Assembly: GCF_021412565.1 (NCBI RefSeq)
Contig: NZ_JAKCLJ010000006.1
Coordinates: 62,001 to 126,000 of the forward strand
Direction of reading: 5' to 3'
Origin: Shewanella sp. AS1
GTDB taxonomy: Bacteria > Pseudomonadota > Gammaproteobacteria > Enterobacterales > Shewanellaceae
DNA: 64,000 bases
Shown: positions 8,652 to 20,460 of the stretch, piece after piece
Numbering within the stretch: position 1 is the stretch's first letter
Layout: each line of letters opens with the position of its first letter
Notes under the pieces: generated by a model
Databases searched by the model: none
Told to the model about the DNA's origin: nothing
Seen by the model: only the letters and a program-made list of their open reading frames with translations
Translations under genes and position numbers: made by a program

Positions 8652-9185
8652 TTAGGGCCAAATTTCTATGGGCGTACCCGTTTCAATTGCTTGCCAGAGT
8701 TCATCAATCTCTTCATTTTTCAGTGCAATACAACCATCTGTCCAGTTGAGGCGTTGCGCCTGATCCGGTGTAAGATTCGAATGAGGGTTTTGACCATGTA
8801 TCATGATCTGCCCGCCAGGCTTGACGCCTAAGGTTTCTGCTCTTAGCTTATCCTCTTCATTAGGATAAGAGATATGAATGGCGCGGTGATAAGCACTGTT
8901 CGACTTTTTATAGTCTAGAATGTAACGTCCTTCAGGTGTGCGTTGATCGCCTTCTTGCACCTTGTGGCCATCAGGGCGGTCACCCATGGCGACTCTATAG
9001 CTGCGAATTATCTGGCCATTGCGCATTAACATCATATTGGCTTCCGACTTTTTGACAATGACTAAGTCAATTTTGCCGATATTGCTGGCACTGCGAACCG
9101 CAACTTGGGCAGCAGAATTCGCATGTGATTGAGCACTAAGGAATAATAATGTAACAGCTAACAATGAAGTAAAAAGTATTCGCAT
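8652..9185 (-). CDS. L,D-transpeptidase (YkuD domain) / secreted murein-active protein
   Basis: About 177 residues. The start is taken at ATG 9185 (MRILFTSLLAVTLLFL), which opens a signal peptide ending near SHANS and has AGAGG upstream; an ATG at 9206 is in frame but poorer. The YkuD domain begins with IDLVIVKKSEANMML and includes YPNEEDK, the IMIHGQNP motif (conserved His) and the active-site segment WTDGCIALKNEE, where Cys is the nucleophile; the usual SxGC(I/V)R(L/M) is here TDGCIAL. Such enzymes form 3-3 peptidoglycan crosslinks or attach proteins to murein in the periplasm. The small size without a LysM domain resembles the YafK-like secreted group. Confidence 0.88.
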   Translation of the reverse strand: MRILFTSLLAVTLLFLSAQSHANSAAQVAVRSASNIGKIDLVIVKKSEANMMLMRNGQIIRSYRVAMGDRPDGHKVQEGDQRTPEGRYILDYKKSNSAYHRAIHISYPNEEDKLRAETLGVKPGGQIMIHGQNPHSNLTPDQAQRLNWTDGCIALKNEEIDELWQAIETGTPIEIWP

Positions 9186-9319
9186 CTTGCCTCTGACTAA
9201 AATCAAATGGATTAAAGGTGTCTGTTGGTTGTTTATTGTACAGAAAATCGGTTTTAGCTGTAGTAATTTGTTTTCATTTCGTTGGATGGATCATGTTTTT
9301 TAAGGGAATGGGACTTCTT

Positions 9320-10144
9320 ATGTTAGAAATTAACGAAATTAATCGTCAAAAACTGCGTGAAATCATCTTTGGTACCGATACCAAGGCTGGGCGTTACTTC
9401 GATATCGGTTTGATCCTTTGCATTATCTTGAGTGTCGGTTTGGTATTTCTCGACACGATAGATCAGGTTCATCAGCAATATGGCAGCTGGTTCCGCGTTG
9501 CAGAATGGTTTTTTACCATTATCTTTACCCTTGAGTACCTGCTTCGTCTCTACTGTTCGGCCCAGCCATTACAATATGCCCGCAGTTTTTATGGCATAGT
9601 GGATCTACTGTCTATTTTACCCAGTTATTTGGCACTCTTCTTTCCTGGTGCCAACTTTACCTTAGTGATACGCATTTTGCGACTGTTCCGCATCTTCAGG
9701 GTGCTTAAACTGCTTCGCTACCTGAGTGAAGGTAATTTGTTGCTGCGGGCCATGATGCAGTCGAGCCGTAAGGTGTTTCTGTTTTTCTTCTCTGTGAGTT
9801 TAATTGTGATGGTGTTAAGCGCCATTATGTATGTGGTCGAGGGGCCTGAGAATGGTTTTACCTCTATACCTAAATCTATCTACTGGACCATAGTTACCAT
9901 CACCACTGTGGGTTATGGGGATATTACCCCACAAACGACCTTAGGGCAGGGGATCGCAGCCTTGACCATGTTGATTGGTTACTCGATTATTGCTATCCCA
10001 ACGGGTATCCTAACGGCAGAGATCTCACAGGAGATGGTGCGCAAAAAAGATCTGCGTCGTTGCAGTAACTGTTTGAAAATGGGCCATGAACCCAGTGCGC
10101 ATTATTGTGATAAGTGTGGCAGTGAGCTTGAAACCGATCTATAG
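9320..10144 (+). CDS. Voltage-gated-type potassium channel with C-terminal zinc ribbon
   Basis: About 274 residues from ATG 9320 (MLEINEINRQ), preceded by GGGA at 6-7 bases; upstream in-frame starts at 9293 and 9218 exist. Six transmembrane segments are apparent. The S4-like segment RILRLFRIFRVLKLLRYL has a basic residue at nearly every third position, and the pore carries the K+ selectivity filter TTVGYGDITP. After the last membrane segment comes a short cytoplasmic tail with four Cys (CSNCLKMG...HYCDKCGSE), a rubredoxin-like zinc ribbon. The ribbon may assemble the tetramer or sense metal or redox state, which is inference. The gene is divergent from the L,D-transpeptidase gene. Confidence 0.9.
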   Translation: MLEINEINRQKLREIIFGTDTKAGRYFDIGLILCIILSVGLVFLDTIDQVHQQYGSWFRVAEWFFTIIFTLEYLLRLYCSAQPLQYARSFYGIVDLLSILPSYLALFFPGANFTLVIRILRLFRIFRVLKLLRYLSEGNLLLRAMMQSSRKVFLFFFSVSLIVMVLSAIMYVVEGPENGFTSIPKSIYWTIVTITTVGYGDITPQTTLGQGIAALTMLIGYSIIAIPTGILTAEISQEMVRKKDLRRCSNCLKMGHEPSAHYCDKCGSELETDL

Positions 10145-10184
10145 GGTCTATCAGCTCTTTAAGGGCTAATTTAAAAGGATAGTC

Positions 10185-11657
10185 ATGACCAAGGCAAAGT
10201 TTGTTGAAGGCGATATCATGCGCCATATCTGGGTGATGAGCTCGACGGCCGCCATAGGTATTTCGGCGCTGTTTGTGGTTGATCTGCTCGATATCTTCTT
10301 CTTAAGCTTGCTTGGTGAAGAGGAGTTGGCGGCCGCTGTGGGTTACGCAGGCTCCATCTCTTTTTTCATTACCGCCATCGGCATAGGGCTCTCTATTGCG
10401 CTAGGCGCGCTAGTGTCCAAAGCCATAGGTGCCAAAGAGTTTGAGCAGGCGAAACGGCTATTGCTCAACAGTGCCATAGTCACTCTGCTTGTGTCGGTTA
10501 TTGTTGCCATACTGGTCTCCTGTTTTATTCCTGAGCTGCTGGCCTTGATTGGCGCCAGCGGTCATACCGCCGAACTGGCGGCAAGTTACCTCTATATACT
10601 CGTACCCTCTATGCCAGTGATCTGTCTGGCGATGGCGCTTGGGGCGGCGCTACGCGCCGTAGGGGATGCCAAATTGTCTATGCTATCCACCCTGATGGGC
10701 GGCGGTGTGAACCTAGTGTTTGACCCTATTTTTATTTTTCTAATGGCGATGGGGATTGAGGGGGCGGCGCTTGCGTCAGTGCTGGCGAGGATCACCGTTT
10801 TGGTGGTCTCGGCCCGAGGTGTCTTTATCAAGCATAAGCTGGGTAGGCATTTTGATGTGTCGGACTTTAAGGCCGATCTTAAGCCGATTTTTGCTATCGC
10901 AGGTCCAGCCATGCTGACCAATATAGCGACTCCCATAGGCAATGCGGTGGTGACTCGCGCCATTGCCGATTTTGGCGACAGTTATGTGGCGGCCTGGGCG
11001 GTACTAGGCAGACTGACGCCTGTGGCGTTCGGGATGATATTCGCCCTGTCTGGCGCTATAGGGCCCATAGTGGGGCAAAATTTTGGCGCCCGGGAGTTTG
11101 AGCGGGTAAGAGAAAGTCTGACGAAAGCCTTACAGTTTTGTGTTCTGTATGTGTTATCCGTGTCTTTGTTGCTGTTTGTATTGCAGGAGCAGATAGTGGT
11201 GATGTTTGCCATGCAGGGGGATGGCGCCGAGCTTATTCGTTTCTTCTGTAGCTATATTGCCGTGTTCTTTATCTTCTCTGGTGCCCTGTTTGTGGCCAAT
11301 GCCTCTTTTAATAATTTAGGTAAGGCCAAATACTCCACCCTGTTTAATGTCGGAAAGGCGACCTTAGGTACCATCCCCTTTGTCTATTTTGGCGCTCAGT
11401 GGGGCGGCGTGGAGGGTGTGTTGGTAGGGCAGGTGTTGGGAGCGATTATCTTCGCCTTTCTCGGTGTGTGGACTGCCTATCGCCTAGTGGATAGGGTACA
11501 AACCCAGGTGACGGATTTGGCTCAAACCTTGGTGCAGGAACCCGATGAAGAGCTCAGTCCATCGAGCACGAACCCTTTATCATCCTCTTGTGCTCAGATG
11601 GCGCAGCTCAGTGAAGAGCAAGATTGCGAGGCGAGTCATCGCGTGACTGAACGGTAA
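10185..11657 (+). CDS. MATE family multidrug/sodium antiporter
   Basis: 490 residues, twelve predicted membrane segments in two homologous halves. Typical MATE features are IGISALFVVDLLDIFFLSLLG in helix 1 (split as IGISALFVVDLL and DIFFLSLLG), GALVSKAIGAKE and, in the second half, GPIVGQNFGAREFERVRES. The pump exchanges cations (Na+ or H+) for organic drugs or metabolites at the inner membrane. AAGGATAGTC precedes ATG 10185. A hydrophilic, Ser/Glu-rich C-terminal tail of about 45 residues follows the last helix; it is longer than in many MATE proteins and has no recognisable motif. Confidence 0.92.
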   Translation: MTKAKFVEGDIMRHIWVMSSTAAIGISALFVVDLLDIFFLSLLGEEELAAAVGYAGSISFFITAIGIGLSIALGALVSKAIGAKEFEQAKRLLLNSAIVTLLVSVIVAILVSCFIPELLALIGASGHTAELAASYLYILVPSMPVICLAMALGAALRAVGDAKLSMLSTLMGGGVNLVFDPIFIFLMAMGIEGAALASVLARITVLVVSARGVFIKHKLGRHFDVSDFKADLKPIFAIAGPAMLTNIATPIGNAVVTRAIADFGDSYVAAWAVLGRLTPVAFGMIFALSGAIGPIVGQNFGAREFERVRESLTKALQFCVLYVLSVSLLLFVLQEQIVVMFAMQGDGAELIRFFCSYIAVFFIFSGALFVANASFNNLGKAKYSTLFNVGKATLGTIPFVYFGAQWGGVEGVLVGQVLGAIIFAFLGVWTAYRLVDRVQTQVTDLAQTLVQEPDEELSPSSTNPLSSSCAQMAQLSEEQDCEASHRVTER

Positions 11658-11737
11658 GAGCGCGATAGACCTTAGAGCGACGAGAAACCTCATCATTTGA
11701 GATGTGTGGTTTAGCCTGTTGAGGCTCTGAAAGTGGT

Positions 11738-12007
11738 TTACTGCGCTTTAGTTTGAGGTGCGTTTTGTGCAGTTTCCTGTGCGGCAGTCTCTGACTGCTC
11801 TTCACTTATCTCTTCATTTGCCTCATCAGTAGGCTGTTTTTTGGCTAATTCGTTCGCCTTGGCGGCCGCTTCAGCTTGCTCCTGGGCCAGTGCTTTGGCG
11901 CGATCGCCCTTAGAAACATATTTTTTCACATTAGGCGGAGTATGCTTATTCAGACGGGCTTTGGCGCGTTTGGCTGTCTTCTTTAAAATCTTCTGTTTTC
12001 TATTCAT
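11738..12007 (-). CDS. DUF2986 family small protein
   Basis: 89 residues. The first 40 residues (MNRKQKILKKTAKRAKARL then NKHTPPNVKKYVSKGDRAK) are strongly basic and match DUF2986, a family of small proteins in Shewanella, Vibrio and relatives. The rest is a low-complexity Ala/Glu/Gln tail (about residues 45-89). The basic head suggests binding to nucleic acid or the ribosome, but no function is known to me. The gene converges on the MATE gene; no clear terminator lies between them. Confidence 0.85.
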   Translation of the reverse strand: MNRKQKILKKTAKRAKARLNKHTPPNVKKYVSKGDRAKALAQEQAEAAAKANELAKKQPTDEANEEISEEQSETAAQETAQNAPQTKAQ

Positions 12008-14535
<2,528 letters not shown>

Positions 14536-14567
14536 CTATCGACTGACTTTTGTTTGAGCAAAAGAGA

Positions 14568-14595
14568 TGCGCGGCTTTTTAGCCGCGCATTTTTT
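14568..14595 (+). terminator. Rho-independent terminator after katG
   Basis: TGCGCGGCT, a T4 loop and AGCCGCGCA followed by T6. A strong GC hairpin 32 bases behind the katG stop. Confidence 0.85.
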
Positions 14596-14614
14596 ATGTT
14601 AGTGGGAACAATTT

Positions 14615-15046
14615 TTAATGATCAAATTTAGCTAGGTCGGCCTGAGTCGCGCCATCGTTACATTCACCTCGGATCTCGGCGCGTCCTACTTCTATGATGC
14701 GACTGAGCTCGATATAGCCTTCACGGCAATATCCTGTCATAGAAATGGTTTTGTTCAGACCTAATTCAACCTGTTGAGTCCACTGGGAAAGATCGCCGCG
14801 CCGTACCACTTTTCGATTCGCTGAGCCCGTTTTGCGCTCCATCTGTAACACAGGGGCTTCACCGGGTTTGGTTGGTAGCTGGGCATACTTGACTGTATAG
14901 GTGAATAACTTGATGCCATCGCCTTTGATGGCCGTAATAAATTTATCTTCGACCTGGGTATCAAAATCTTCAACTGTGAGTTTGCGGGCACTGCAGGCTG
15001 TGAGGCAGGTGAGCAGCAGGATGAAAAGAACTGTTTTAATTTGCAT
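14615..15046 (-). CDS. Hypothetical lipoprotein
   Basis: 143 residues. A short signal peptide ends in the lipobox LTAC (Cys about residue 18), so it should be a membrane-anchored lipoprotein. The mature part (EDFDTQVEDKFITAIKGDGIKLFTYTVKY, split as EDFDTQVEDKFITA and GDGIKLFTYTVKY) has a mixed alpha/beta look and two further Cys (near CREGY and GECND) that could form a disulfide. I do not recognise a family. It stands alone between katG (convergent) and a glutaredoxin-like gene. Confidence 0.75.
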   Translation of the reverse strand: MQIKTVLFILLLTCLTACSARKLTVEDFDTQVEDKFITAIKGDGIKLFTYTVKYAQLPTKPGEAPVLQMERKTGSANRKVVRRGDLSQWTQQVELGLNKTISMTGYCREGYIELSRIIEVGRAEIRGECNDGATQADLAKFDH

Positions 15047-15198
15047 GATTTTATTGTCTTTATTTATCGTTTTTTGGGCGTCTTTTGATCGTTAATCTGA
15101 GATGAGAGCGAACTGGTGCGCCAGCTATGAGGATAGCGCAACTAGAAAATCAAATCATGCTTTGAATGGCAACTGATTTAAAATCTCAATTCAGCTTT

Positions 15199-15253
15199 GT
15201 CAAAGCGCTTAATCAGCTTAGTTAAAGCGCTTAATTAGCTTAGTTAAAGCGCT
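15199..15253. repeat. 22-bp tandem repeat at the 3' end of the glutaredoxin-like gene
   Basis: Two full 22-base units and one partial unit share the core GTYAAAGCGCTTAATYAGCTTA (15199-15220, 15221-15242, then 15243-15253). The third unit includes the last codons and stop of the gene at 15240-15596, so the gene's own end was copied downstream. Confidence 0.85.
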
Positions 15254-15596
15254 GGTTGAGGTAAGCGATGATATCCGATGACTCATACATCCACTGTACT
15301 TCACCCTGTTGTTCAATTCTCAGGCAGGGCACCATGGCGCGGCCGCCTTGTTCAACCAATGTTTGTTGATGTGGTATCTGTTTGGCATCTATGGTGGTGA
15401 TATTGAGTCCCTGACGTCTGATGGCGCGGCGTACTTTGACACAAAAAGGGCAGGCAGCGTACTGGTATAGCTGCAGTGCGCGAGTCTGCTCATCTACCTT
15501 GGCTTGCTCAGCGATAGGGCGTTGGCGCTTTTTAGGGGTAAAAATGAAGTTGAGCAACAGGATTATACGGCCAAGCAGCCAGCGAATAATGAACAT
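15240..15596 (-). CDS. Membrane-anchored glutaredoxin-like protein
   Basis: 118 residues. A hydrophobic N-terminal segment (about residues 3-19, IIRWLLGRIILLLNFIF) looks like a membrane anchor, followed by a basic linker and a glutaredoxin fold with the redox motif CPFC near residues 50-53, the cis-Pro stretch AMVPCLRIE and the YESSDIIAYL helix typical of glutathione-binding thioredoxin-fold proteins. The positive linker suggests the domain faces the cytoplasm. An extra Cys directly after the cis-Pro (VPC) is unusual for glutaredoxin. The partner is unknown. Confidence 0.85.
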   Translation of the reverse strand: MFIIRWLLGRIILLLNFIFTPKKRQRPIAEQAKVDEQTRALQLYQYAACPFCVKVRRAIRRQGLNITTIDAKQIPHQQTLVEQGGRAMVPCLRIEQQGEVQWMYESSDIIAYLNQRFN

Positions 15597-15683
15597 AAAT
15601 CAGATCCTCATGTTTTAGAATGAGGGGGATTCTAACCTAAGCGTGACTTGGATCAAAGGCTCAGTGATAGTCTGCGCAGGATC

Positions 15684-15711
15684 AAATAAGGGCGGTGTTC
15701 ACCGCCCTTAT
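15684..15711 (-). terminator. Rho-independent terminator after the DUF748 gene
   Basis: Perfect stem AATAAGGGCGGTG / CACCGCCCTTATT with a two-base loop, about 28 bases behind the DUF748 stop on the minus strand. Confidence 0.7.
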
Positions 15712-15738
15712 TGGCTGGCCGATACAATTTAAAGCCAG

Positions 15739-18700
15739 TTAGTCGGCCGTTAGGGTCAATAAGGCTTGACTGGCGCTGGTGCCTATATGCGCCTGACTGT
15801 CGAGTACAAATACTCTCTCGGGGGCGATCTGCGCGTGTTCGATGAGGTAACGTTTTACGGCCACTGCCCTTTCTTGAGCCAGGGCGCCCAATGCTAAATC
15901 ATCTATCAGCTGATTCGAGAGTAGCGAGTTATACATAGCAATATGCCAGCGAGTCTGAAGTTCGGCCTCGCTTAACGTCTGGGCCTTAGGCTCCTCTTGG
16001 TTTTGGGATTCCTGTTGTGCCTGCAGCTCCTGTCTTATCTTTATTTGCTCTTTGACCTCATCGGGCGAGCTGCCCAGCTCACTTTGGTACAGCTGTTTTA
16101 GGGCATCGGATAAAGGCCCTGAAGTTGGGTAGCGGCTGGGGGAAAGATCCTCTGGCAGGGCAGAAACATCCATCTGGGCAATCTTGGCCAGCTTCTGTTT
16201 TAGCATCTGGGTCATCAGGGCCTGACTGTCTTCGATAGGGTCTACGGCTCCGCGGGCACTCAGACTGAGTTTGGGTCTGTCTTTGAGTCCCGTGGCCAGT
16301 TTATCCAGCAAGGCCTGAGCGTCACTGCTGAGTGTTGCCGAGCCTTGGGCGAATGTGACCTTATCCAGTTCATCGTCTGAGCCCAGCAGACCTGCAAGCA
16401 GGCTGAAGGGGGCAGTCACGGCTTTAGTGATCACATTGGTAAATGCTGTGAGGATAATGCTGCCAAAGCTAAAGCTGGGTTCATCGAGATCGCCAGAGAC
16501 CTCTAGTCCAAGGTCGATAACGCCATGTCTGTCTTGTAACAGTGCAATAGCCAGAGTGACAGGCAGTGTCGTGGCCAGACTGCTGTCGCTAGGTTTGCCC
16601 AGTTGTAATTGATCCACAACCAGATGGTTATTGCCGACCAGTTTGTTGTTCTCCAGGCGGTAGGTGAGATCCAATGAGAGCAGTCCCTTATCTATGTAGT
16701 AGCCCGCGTAGGTGCCGGAATAGGGATTAACAGAGGTGAGCTCGACATGTTTAAAACTTAAGTCGAGATCCAGATAGGGCTGGGCTAACAGTGGATTGAT
16801 TTCCCCCTTAAGTACGACCGGCGCGTAGCGATCTATCTTGCCTTTGATATCCACTTTAGCGGGTTTATCACTGCTTGATGACAGATCGCTAATGCTGCCG
16901 GATAACTGCTCGATACCGGCCGCGAAGTTGGGCGTTAGGGAGTTATCGGCAAAGAAAGCGGCGCCATCATCTATGATCACCCGATTAATGGAAAGCGCCA
17001 TTGGTGGGGCACTGTGCTCTGTCTGTGTACCGTTCTGGCTTGGCTGTGATTGAGGCTCTGATTTTGATGCTGGCTGTGGCCCTGATTGTGACTCTGATTT
17101 TAGTTCCGAAGCCTCTGGATTGTCCGATGCCGCTTTCGTCAGGCCTTGAAAGTTAGTGGTTCTGTCTTCGGCGATCAAAATACGGCTGAAAGCCTTGGTT
17201 AAGGTGACGGTATCGATAGCTAGCTTATTAGCCGCTTTGTCAAAGTCGAGTTGGTTAATATCCATTTTTTGCCACTGCAGCAGAGTCTCATTGTGCAGCA
17301 TATCTTTGACTGACAGATCATCGACCTGCACCGCGCCCTGATAGCTGGCTTGACCTTCGGCATCGGCAAATAGATCCCCCTGAGTGCTTACGCGTCCCTG
17401 TTCCAGTTTGATATTGATAAAAGGATCGAGATAACTCTGGAATTGACTTAGTCCAAGCTCAGTTAAGGCAAGTTTTGCCTCAAGTTGTTTGGCCTTAAGA
17501 TCGAGCTGACCCTGGGTGTGAATATTGCCTTTGTCATTGATATCGAAAGACAACTCATAATCGACAGGTGCACTTAAGGCTGCATCTATGCTGCCGGTGT
17601 TCAGGCTAAGATTATTGATATTCCAGATGTTTTCGCTTTCGACTAGCTGCTCGGTTACAGTAAATTGGTAGCCGTTGATTTTGATTGACTTTAAGATTGC
17701 CGACCAGAGTGAACCTTGAGGGGCTTGCTCCTGACTTTCTTGTGATTGACCTCCTTGCGCTTGAGCCGTTTGTAGCTGCGAGACTGCTTTTTCAGGCGCT
17801 TTTTCAGACGCAATCTCAGGTGCAATCTCAGGTGCTTTCTCTAGGGTTAGGTTTTCATCTGTTTCAATTGATTCTTCACTGCTTGAAACCAGAGTTTGTG
17901 TCTCATCCGTTAGTGCTGGTACGGACTCAGGTGCTTGAGTCGGTTCAGTTTGTTGAGCTGGTTCTGCTTGTTGTGCTGGCTCTTGTGTATGAGTCTGCAG
18001 CGATTTTGGGGTAAACAAGGTGACTAAATCGACGCCCTGTTTATCGACTCTGAGGTTCAATGCGAGCTTGTCTGAGCTGAGCTCATCGACTGTGACCTGT
18101 TTTTCTCCTAGATTGAACTGTATGTTGTGCAGTGCTATCTCATCGAGCATCATTACAGGTTTATCCTGATGATGTACCGCTAGCTGGTTCACGGCCAGTT
18201 CCCCGTGGTTTGTGGTGGCAATTAACTGTTTGCCTTCGAGTGCTAATCGATAATCTGTGGCAAAACTGACTTTTCCGTCGTCGAGGGACACATTAAAATC
18301 ATCGGCAACAAATCCCCAGAACTGTGGCAAATCTATCTTATCGAGTTTGATCGTGCCGCGGATATCCAGTGGAATCAGTTGCACCTGACCTTTAAGAGCA
18401 ACTGTACCACCATGTTTACCATGAAATTCAACATCATAATAGTTAGTCTTTTTATCTGACAGCTGGGTTTTGCTGGCTGCAAGCAGAATAGGATTATGGG
18501 AGTCGAACGCATCGACATTCAGGTTAATTCTGGGATAGGTGACTTCGCTGCCGGTGATCTCATCGGTCAGATTTAAGTTAAATTCGACAACCGCCAGATC
18601 GCTGATAATGAAATGAGGGATCTTAGCTAAGGGATCATCCGTATCGGTTTGTTCCTGGCTATCATCTGTGGCATTAGCCGCCGCATTCGCCGCTAACGTG

Positions 18701-19134
18701 TCTAGGATGTCGCTGAAGTTAAAGCGCAGCGCCTCTCTGTTATTGAGCCGTCTGACTTTAGCATAACCGTGGGTCAGTTTGATGTGAGTAACACTAAAGC
18801 CCCAATTGAAGATGGAATCCCAGAACTGGTACTGTAAATCGAACTGCTCAAACCCCACAAAAGGGGTATTGTCGTTTTCGGCGATGCCAAATCCTTTTAC
18901 GCTGACGGCTAGGGTGAAGGGGTTGATACTGATATCTTGTAATGCAACGGGTCTGCCTAACAGTGGTGATAATTGCGCGGGCACTTGTTTAACAGCAATA
19001 TAAGGTATTAATAGTCCTAAAATCAGAGCCCAAGCTAAGTATAATGAGATAAAAAGAGCGATATACTTTTGATATCTTGGGAGCTGTTTGAATTTTTGTC
19101 CTAGACTAGAAAACTGTGAAGAGAGGGAAGACAT
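15739..19134 (-). CDS. DUF748 family AsmA-like envelope protein
   Basis: About 1131 residues, starting at ATG 19134 with AAAGG five bases upstream; a GTG two codons earlier is possible. One N-terminal membrane segment (about residues 25-45, YIALFISLYLAWALILGLLI) is followed by a very long periplasmic beta-rich part with DUF748 blocks (LGRPVALQDISINPFTLAV; LKRVELTSVNPYSGTYAGYYIDKG-like segments near the middle), as in the AsmA/TamB-related lipid-transfer superfamily. Two low-complexity inserts rich in Gln, Glu, Pro and Ser (about residues 375-480 and 660-700) interrupt the domain. The C-terminus resembles an OmpA-like region. A role in phospholipid transport to the outer membrane is inferred from the superfamily. 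Confidence 0.85.
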   Translation of the reverse strand: MSSLSSQFSSLGQKFKQLPRYQKYIALFISLYLAWALILGLLIPYIAVKQVPAQLSPLLGRPVALQDISINPFTLAVSVKGFGIAENDNTPFVGFEQFDLQYQFWDSIFNWGFSVTHIKLTHGYAKVRRLNNREALRFNFSDILDTLAANAAANATDDSQEQTDTDDPLAKIPHFIISDLAVVEFNLNLTDEITGSEVTYPRINLNVDAFDSHNPILLAASKTQLSDKKTNYYDVEFHGKHGGTVALKGQVQLIPLDIRGTIKLDKIDLPQFWGFVADDFNVSLDDGKVSFATDYRLALEGKQLIATTNHGELAVNQLAVHHQDKPVMMLDEIALHNIQFNLGEKQVTVDELSSDKLALNLRVDKQGVDLVTLFTPKSLQTHTQEPAQQAEPAQQTEPTQAPESVPALTDETQTLVSSSEESIETDENLTLEKAPEIAPEIASEKAPEKAVSQLQTAQAQGGQSQESQEQAPQGSLWSAILKSIKINGYQFTVTEQLVESENIWNINNLSLNTGSIDAALSAPVDYELSFDINDKGNIHTQGQLDLKAKQLEAKLALTELGLSQFQSYLDPFINIKLEQGRVSTQGDLFADAEGQASYQGAVQVDDLSVKDMLHNETLLQWQKMDINQLDFDKAANKLAIDTVTLTKAFSRILIAEDRTTNFQGLTKAASDNPEASELKSESQSGPQPASKSEPQSQPSQNGTQTEHSAPPMALSINRVIIDDGAAFFADNSLTPNFAAGIEQLSGSISDLSSSSDKPAKVDIKGKIDRYAPVVLKGEINPLLAQPYLDLDLSFKHVELTSVNPYSGTYAGYYIDKGLLSLDLTYRLENNKLVGNNHLVVDQLQLGKPSDSSLATTLPVTLAIALLQDRHGVIDLGLEVSGDLDEPSFSFGSIILTAFTNVITKAVTAPFSLLAGLLGSDDELDKVTFAQGSATLSSDAQALLDKLATGLKDRPKLSLSARGAVDPIEDSQALMTQMLKQKLAKIAQMDVSALPEDLSPSRYPTSGPLSDALKQLYQSELGSSPDEVKEQIKIRQELQAQQESQNQEEPKAQTLSEAELQTRWHIAMYNSLLSNQLIDDLALGALAQERAVAVKRYLIEHAQIAPERVFVLDSQAHIGTSASQALLTLTAD

Positions 19135-19298
19135 AATCACCTTTTATTTTATCGATTAGGGCTCGACTAAACAGGGGCTGCGTGCCCCAGACTAAGAGAA
19201 AAATTGTTCAATTGGTCACTATGATTTTAGACCTATTGTTAACGATATAGAATGACTAAAACATAAATTTTCTCAATGGAATAGGAAAATCAGGCTAT

Positions 19299-20297
19299 AT
19301 GACAGTATTTTACCTCGATGGTCAGCGTATTGAATTTAAGCCAACCGAAACTGTGTTGGATGCGCTTATCCGTCATGGTCAAGGGATTAATTACTCATGC
19401 AAGAAAGGGGTATGTAAAACCTGCCTGTTGCAACAGGTAGGTGGAAGAGTTGAAGTGGGTGCTCAGAGGGGACTCTCCTCATCGCTAAAGCAGAAGCATT
19501 ATATTTGTGCCTGCCAATGCCGGGCCAGTGCCGATCTGCAGTTCAAATCTATCTTAGAGCAAGACTTGTTTGCCCTAGGGAACATTGAGAGTAAAACCCT
19601 GCTCAATGAGAGCATGGTGAGCATTCTTATTCGGCTCAAGCAGCCGATAGCCTATGAGCCGGGGCAATATTTTAACTTCAGGCGTTTTGACGGACTGACG
19701 CGCAGCTACTGCCCGGTTAACAACAGCGGCGATCCGCTTTTAGAGATACATGTTAAGCGTAAATACAATGGTCAGTTTAGTGATTGGCTCTATCATAGGG
19801 CGGGTGTCGGTGAGCCTATCTTAGTGCAGGGGCCTTTAGGGCAGAGTTACTATCAGGAAGAATATAGCAAAGAGAAGCTAATCATCATCGCCTTCGGTAG
19901 TGGCCTGGGTGTGGCCTATGGGGTTGCATCTCAGGCACTGGCGCGCGGCCATCAGGGGGAGGTGTATCTCTATGTTGGTGTGCGGGATGAAAATGAGCTG
20001 TATCAGCATACCAAGCTGCTAAAAATGATGCTTGAGTATCGAAATTTTACCTATCAAGCCTGTATTACAGGGCAAACACCGCCAAGAGAGATGGGCAGAT
20101 GTGTGAGTTTGGGGGATCCATTTCACCAGGCAACTCAGGTACATAAGCTTGATAGGCAGGCTCATCTGTTTCTTTGCGGGGATGCTAAGCCGGTCAATCA
20201 TGCCAGAGAGTTGGCGTTTCTTAATGGTTACCCCGTTGAGCATATTCATACTCTCTCTTTTGAATATAAAGATTTACGAAAACGGATTCGTCAATGA
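19299..20297 (+). CDS. 2Fe-2S ferredoxin / FAD-NAD(P)H oxidoreductase fusion
   Basis: 332 residues in three modules. Residues 1-90 are a plant-type 2Fe-2S ferredoxin with the cluster motif CKKGVCKTC and a distal Cys near CACQC. Residues about 105-205 are an FAD-binding barrel (YEPGQYFNFRRFDGLTRSYCPVN, split as YEPGQYFNFRRF and LTRSYCPVN; RxYS-like flavin motif is here RSYC). Residues about 210-320 are the NAD-binding domain (FGSGLGVAYGVA and FLCGDAKPV). Electron transfer from NAD(P)H through FAD to the iron-sulfur centre is expected, as in phenol hydroxylase or CDP-glucoseen reductase components. No oxygenase partner is adjacent, so the acceptor is unknown. Confidence 0.88.
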   Translation: MTVFYLDGQRIEFKPTETVLDALIRHGQGINYSCKKGVCKTCLLQQVGGRVEVGAQRGLSSSLKQKHYICACQCRASADLQFKSILEQDLFALGNIESKTLLNESMVSILIRLKQPIAYEPGQYFNFRRFDGLTRSYCPVNNSGDPLLEIHVKRKYNGQFSDWLYHRAGVGEPILVQGPLGQSYYQEEYSKEKLIIIAFGSGLGVAYGVASQALARGHQGEVYLYVGVRDENELYQHTKLLKMMLEYRNFTYQACITGQTPPREMGRCVSLGDPFHQATQVHKLDRQAHLFLCGDAKPVNHARELAFLNGYPVEHIHTLSFEYKDLRKRIRQ

Positions 20298-20337
20298 GTC
20301 ACGGTCACTTAACTTAGGTCGATTAACTGAATTTAAC

Positions 20338-20376
20338 TCAGCTTAGCTTAGGCCAGCTTAGCTTAGGTCAGCTTAA
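20338..20376. repeat. Short tandem repeat of AGCTTAGCTTAGGYC
   Basis: Two copies of a 15-16 base unit, itself containing AGCTTA repeats, lie between the ferredoxin reductase and the GNAT gene. No function is seen. Confidence 0.7.
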
Positions 20377-20460
20377 TCATGATGACATAGCAGGGGTGAC
20401 CTTGGTTTGATCACTTTGAGCAGAAGCTTGTTTTGGTTCTCACGATTTCAAGGATGGAAA

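Noticed and set aside
17685..18014. Open frame on the plus strand inside the DUF748 gene
   Set aside because: It is the mirror of a low-complexity Gln/Glu-rich stretch of the large minus-strand gene and has no start signal.
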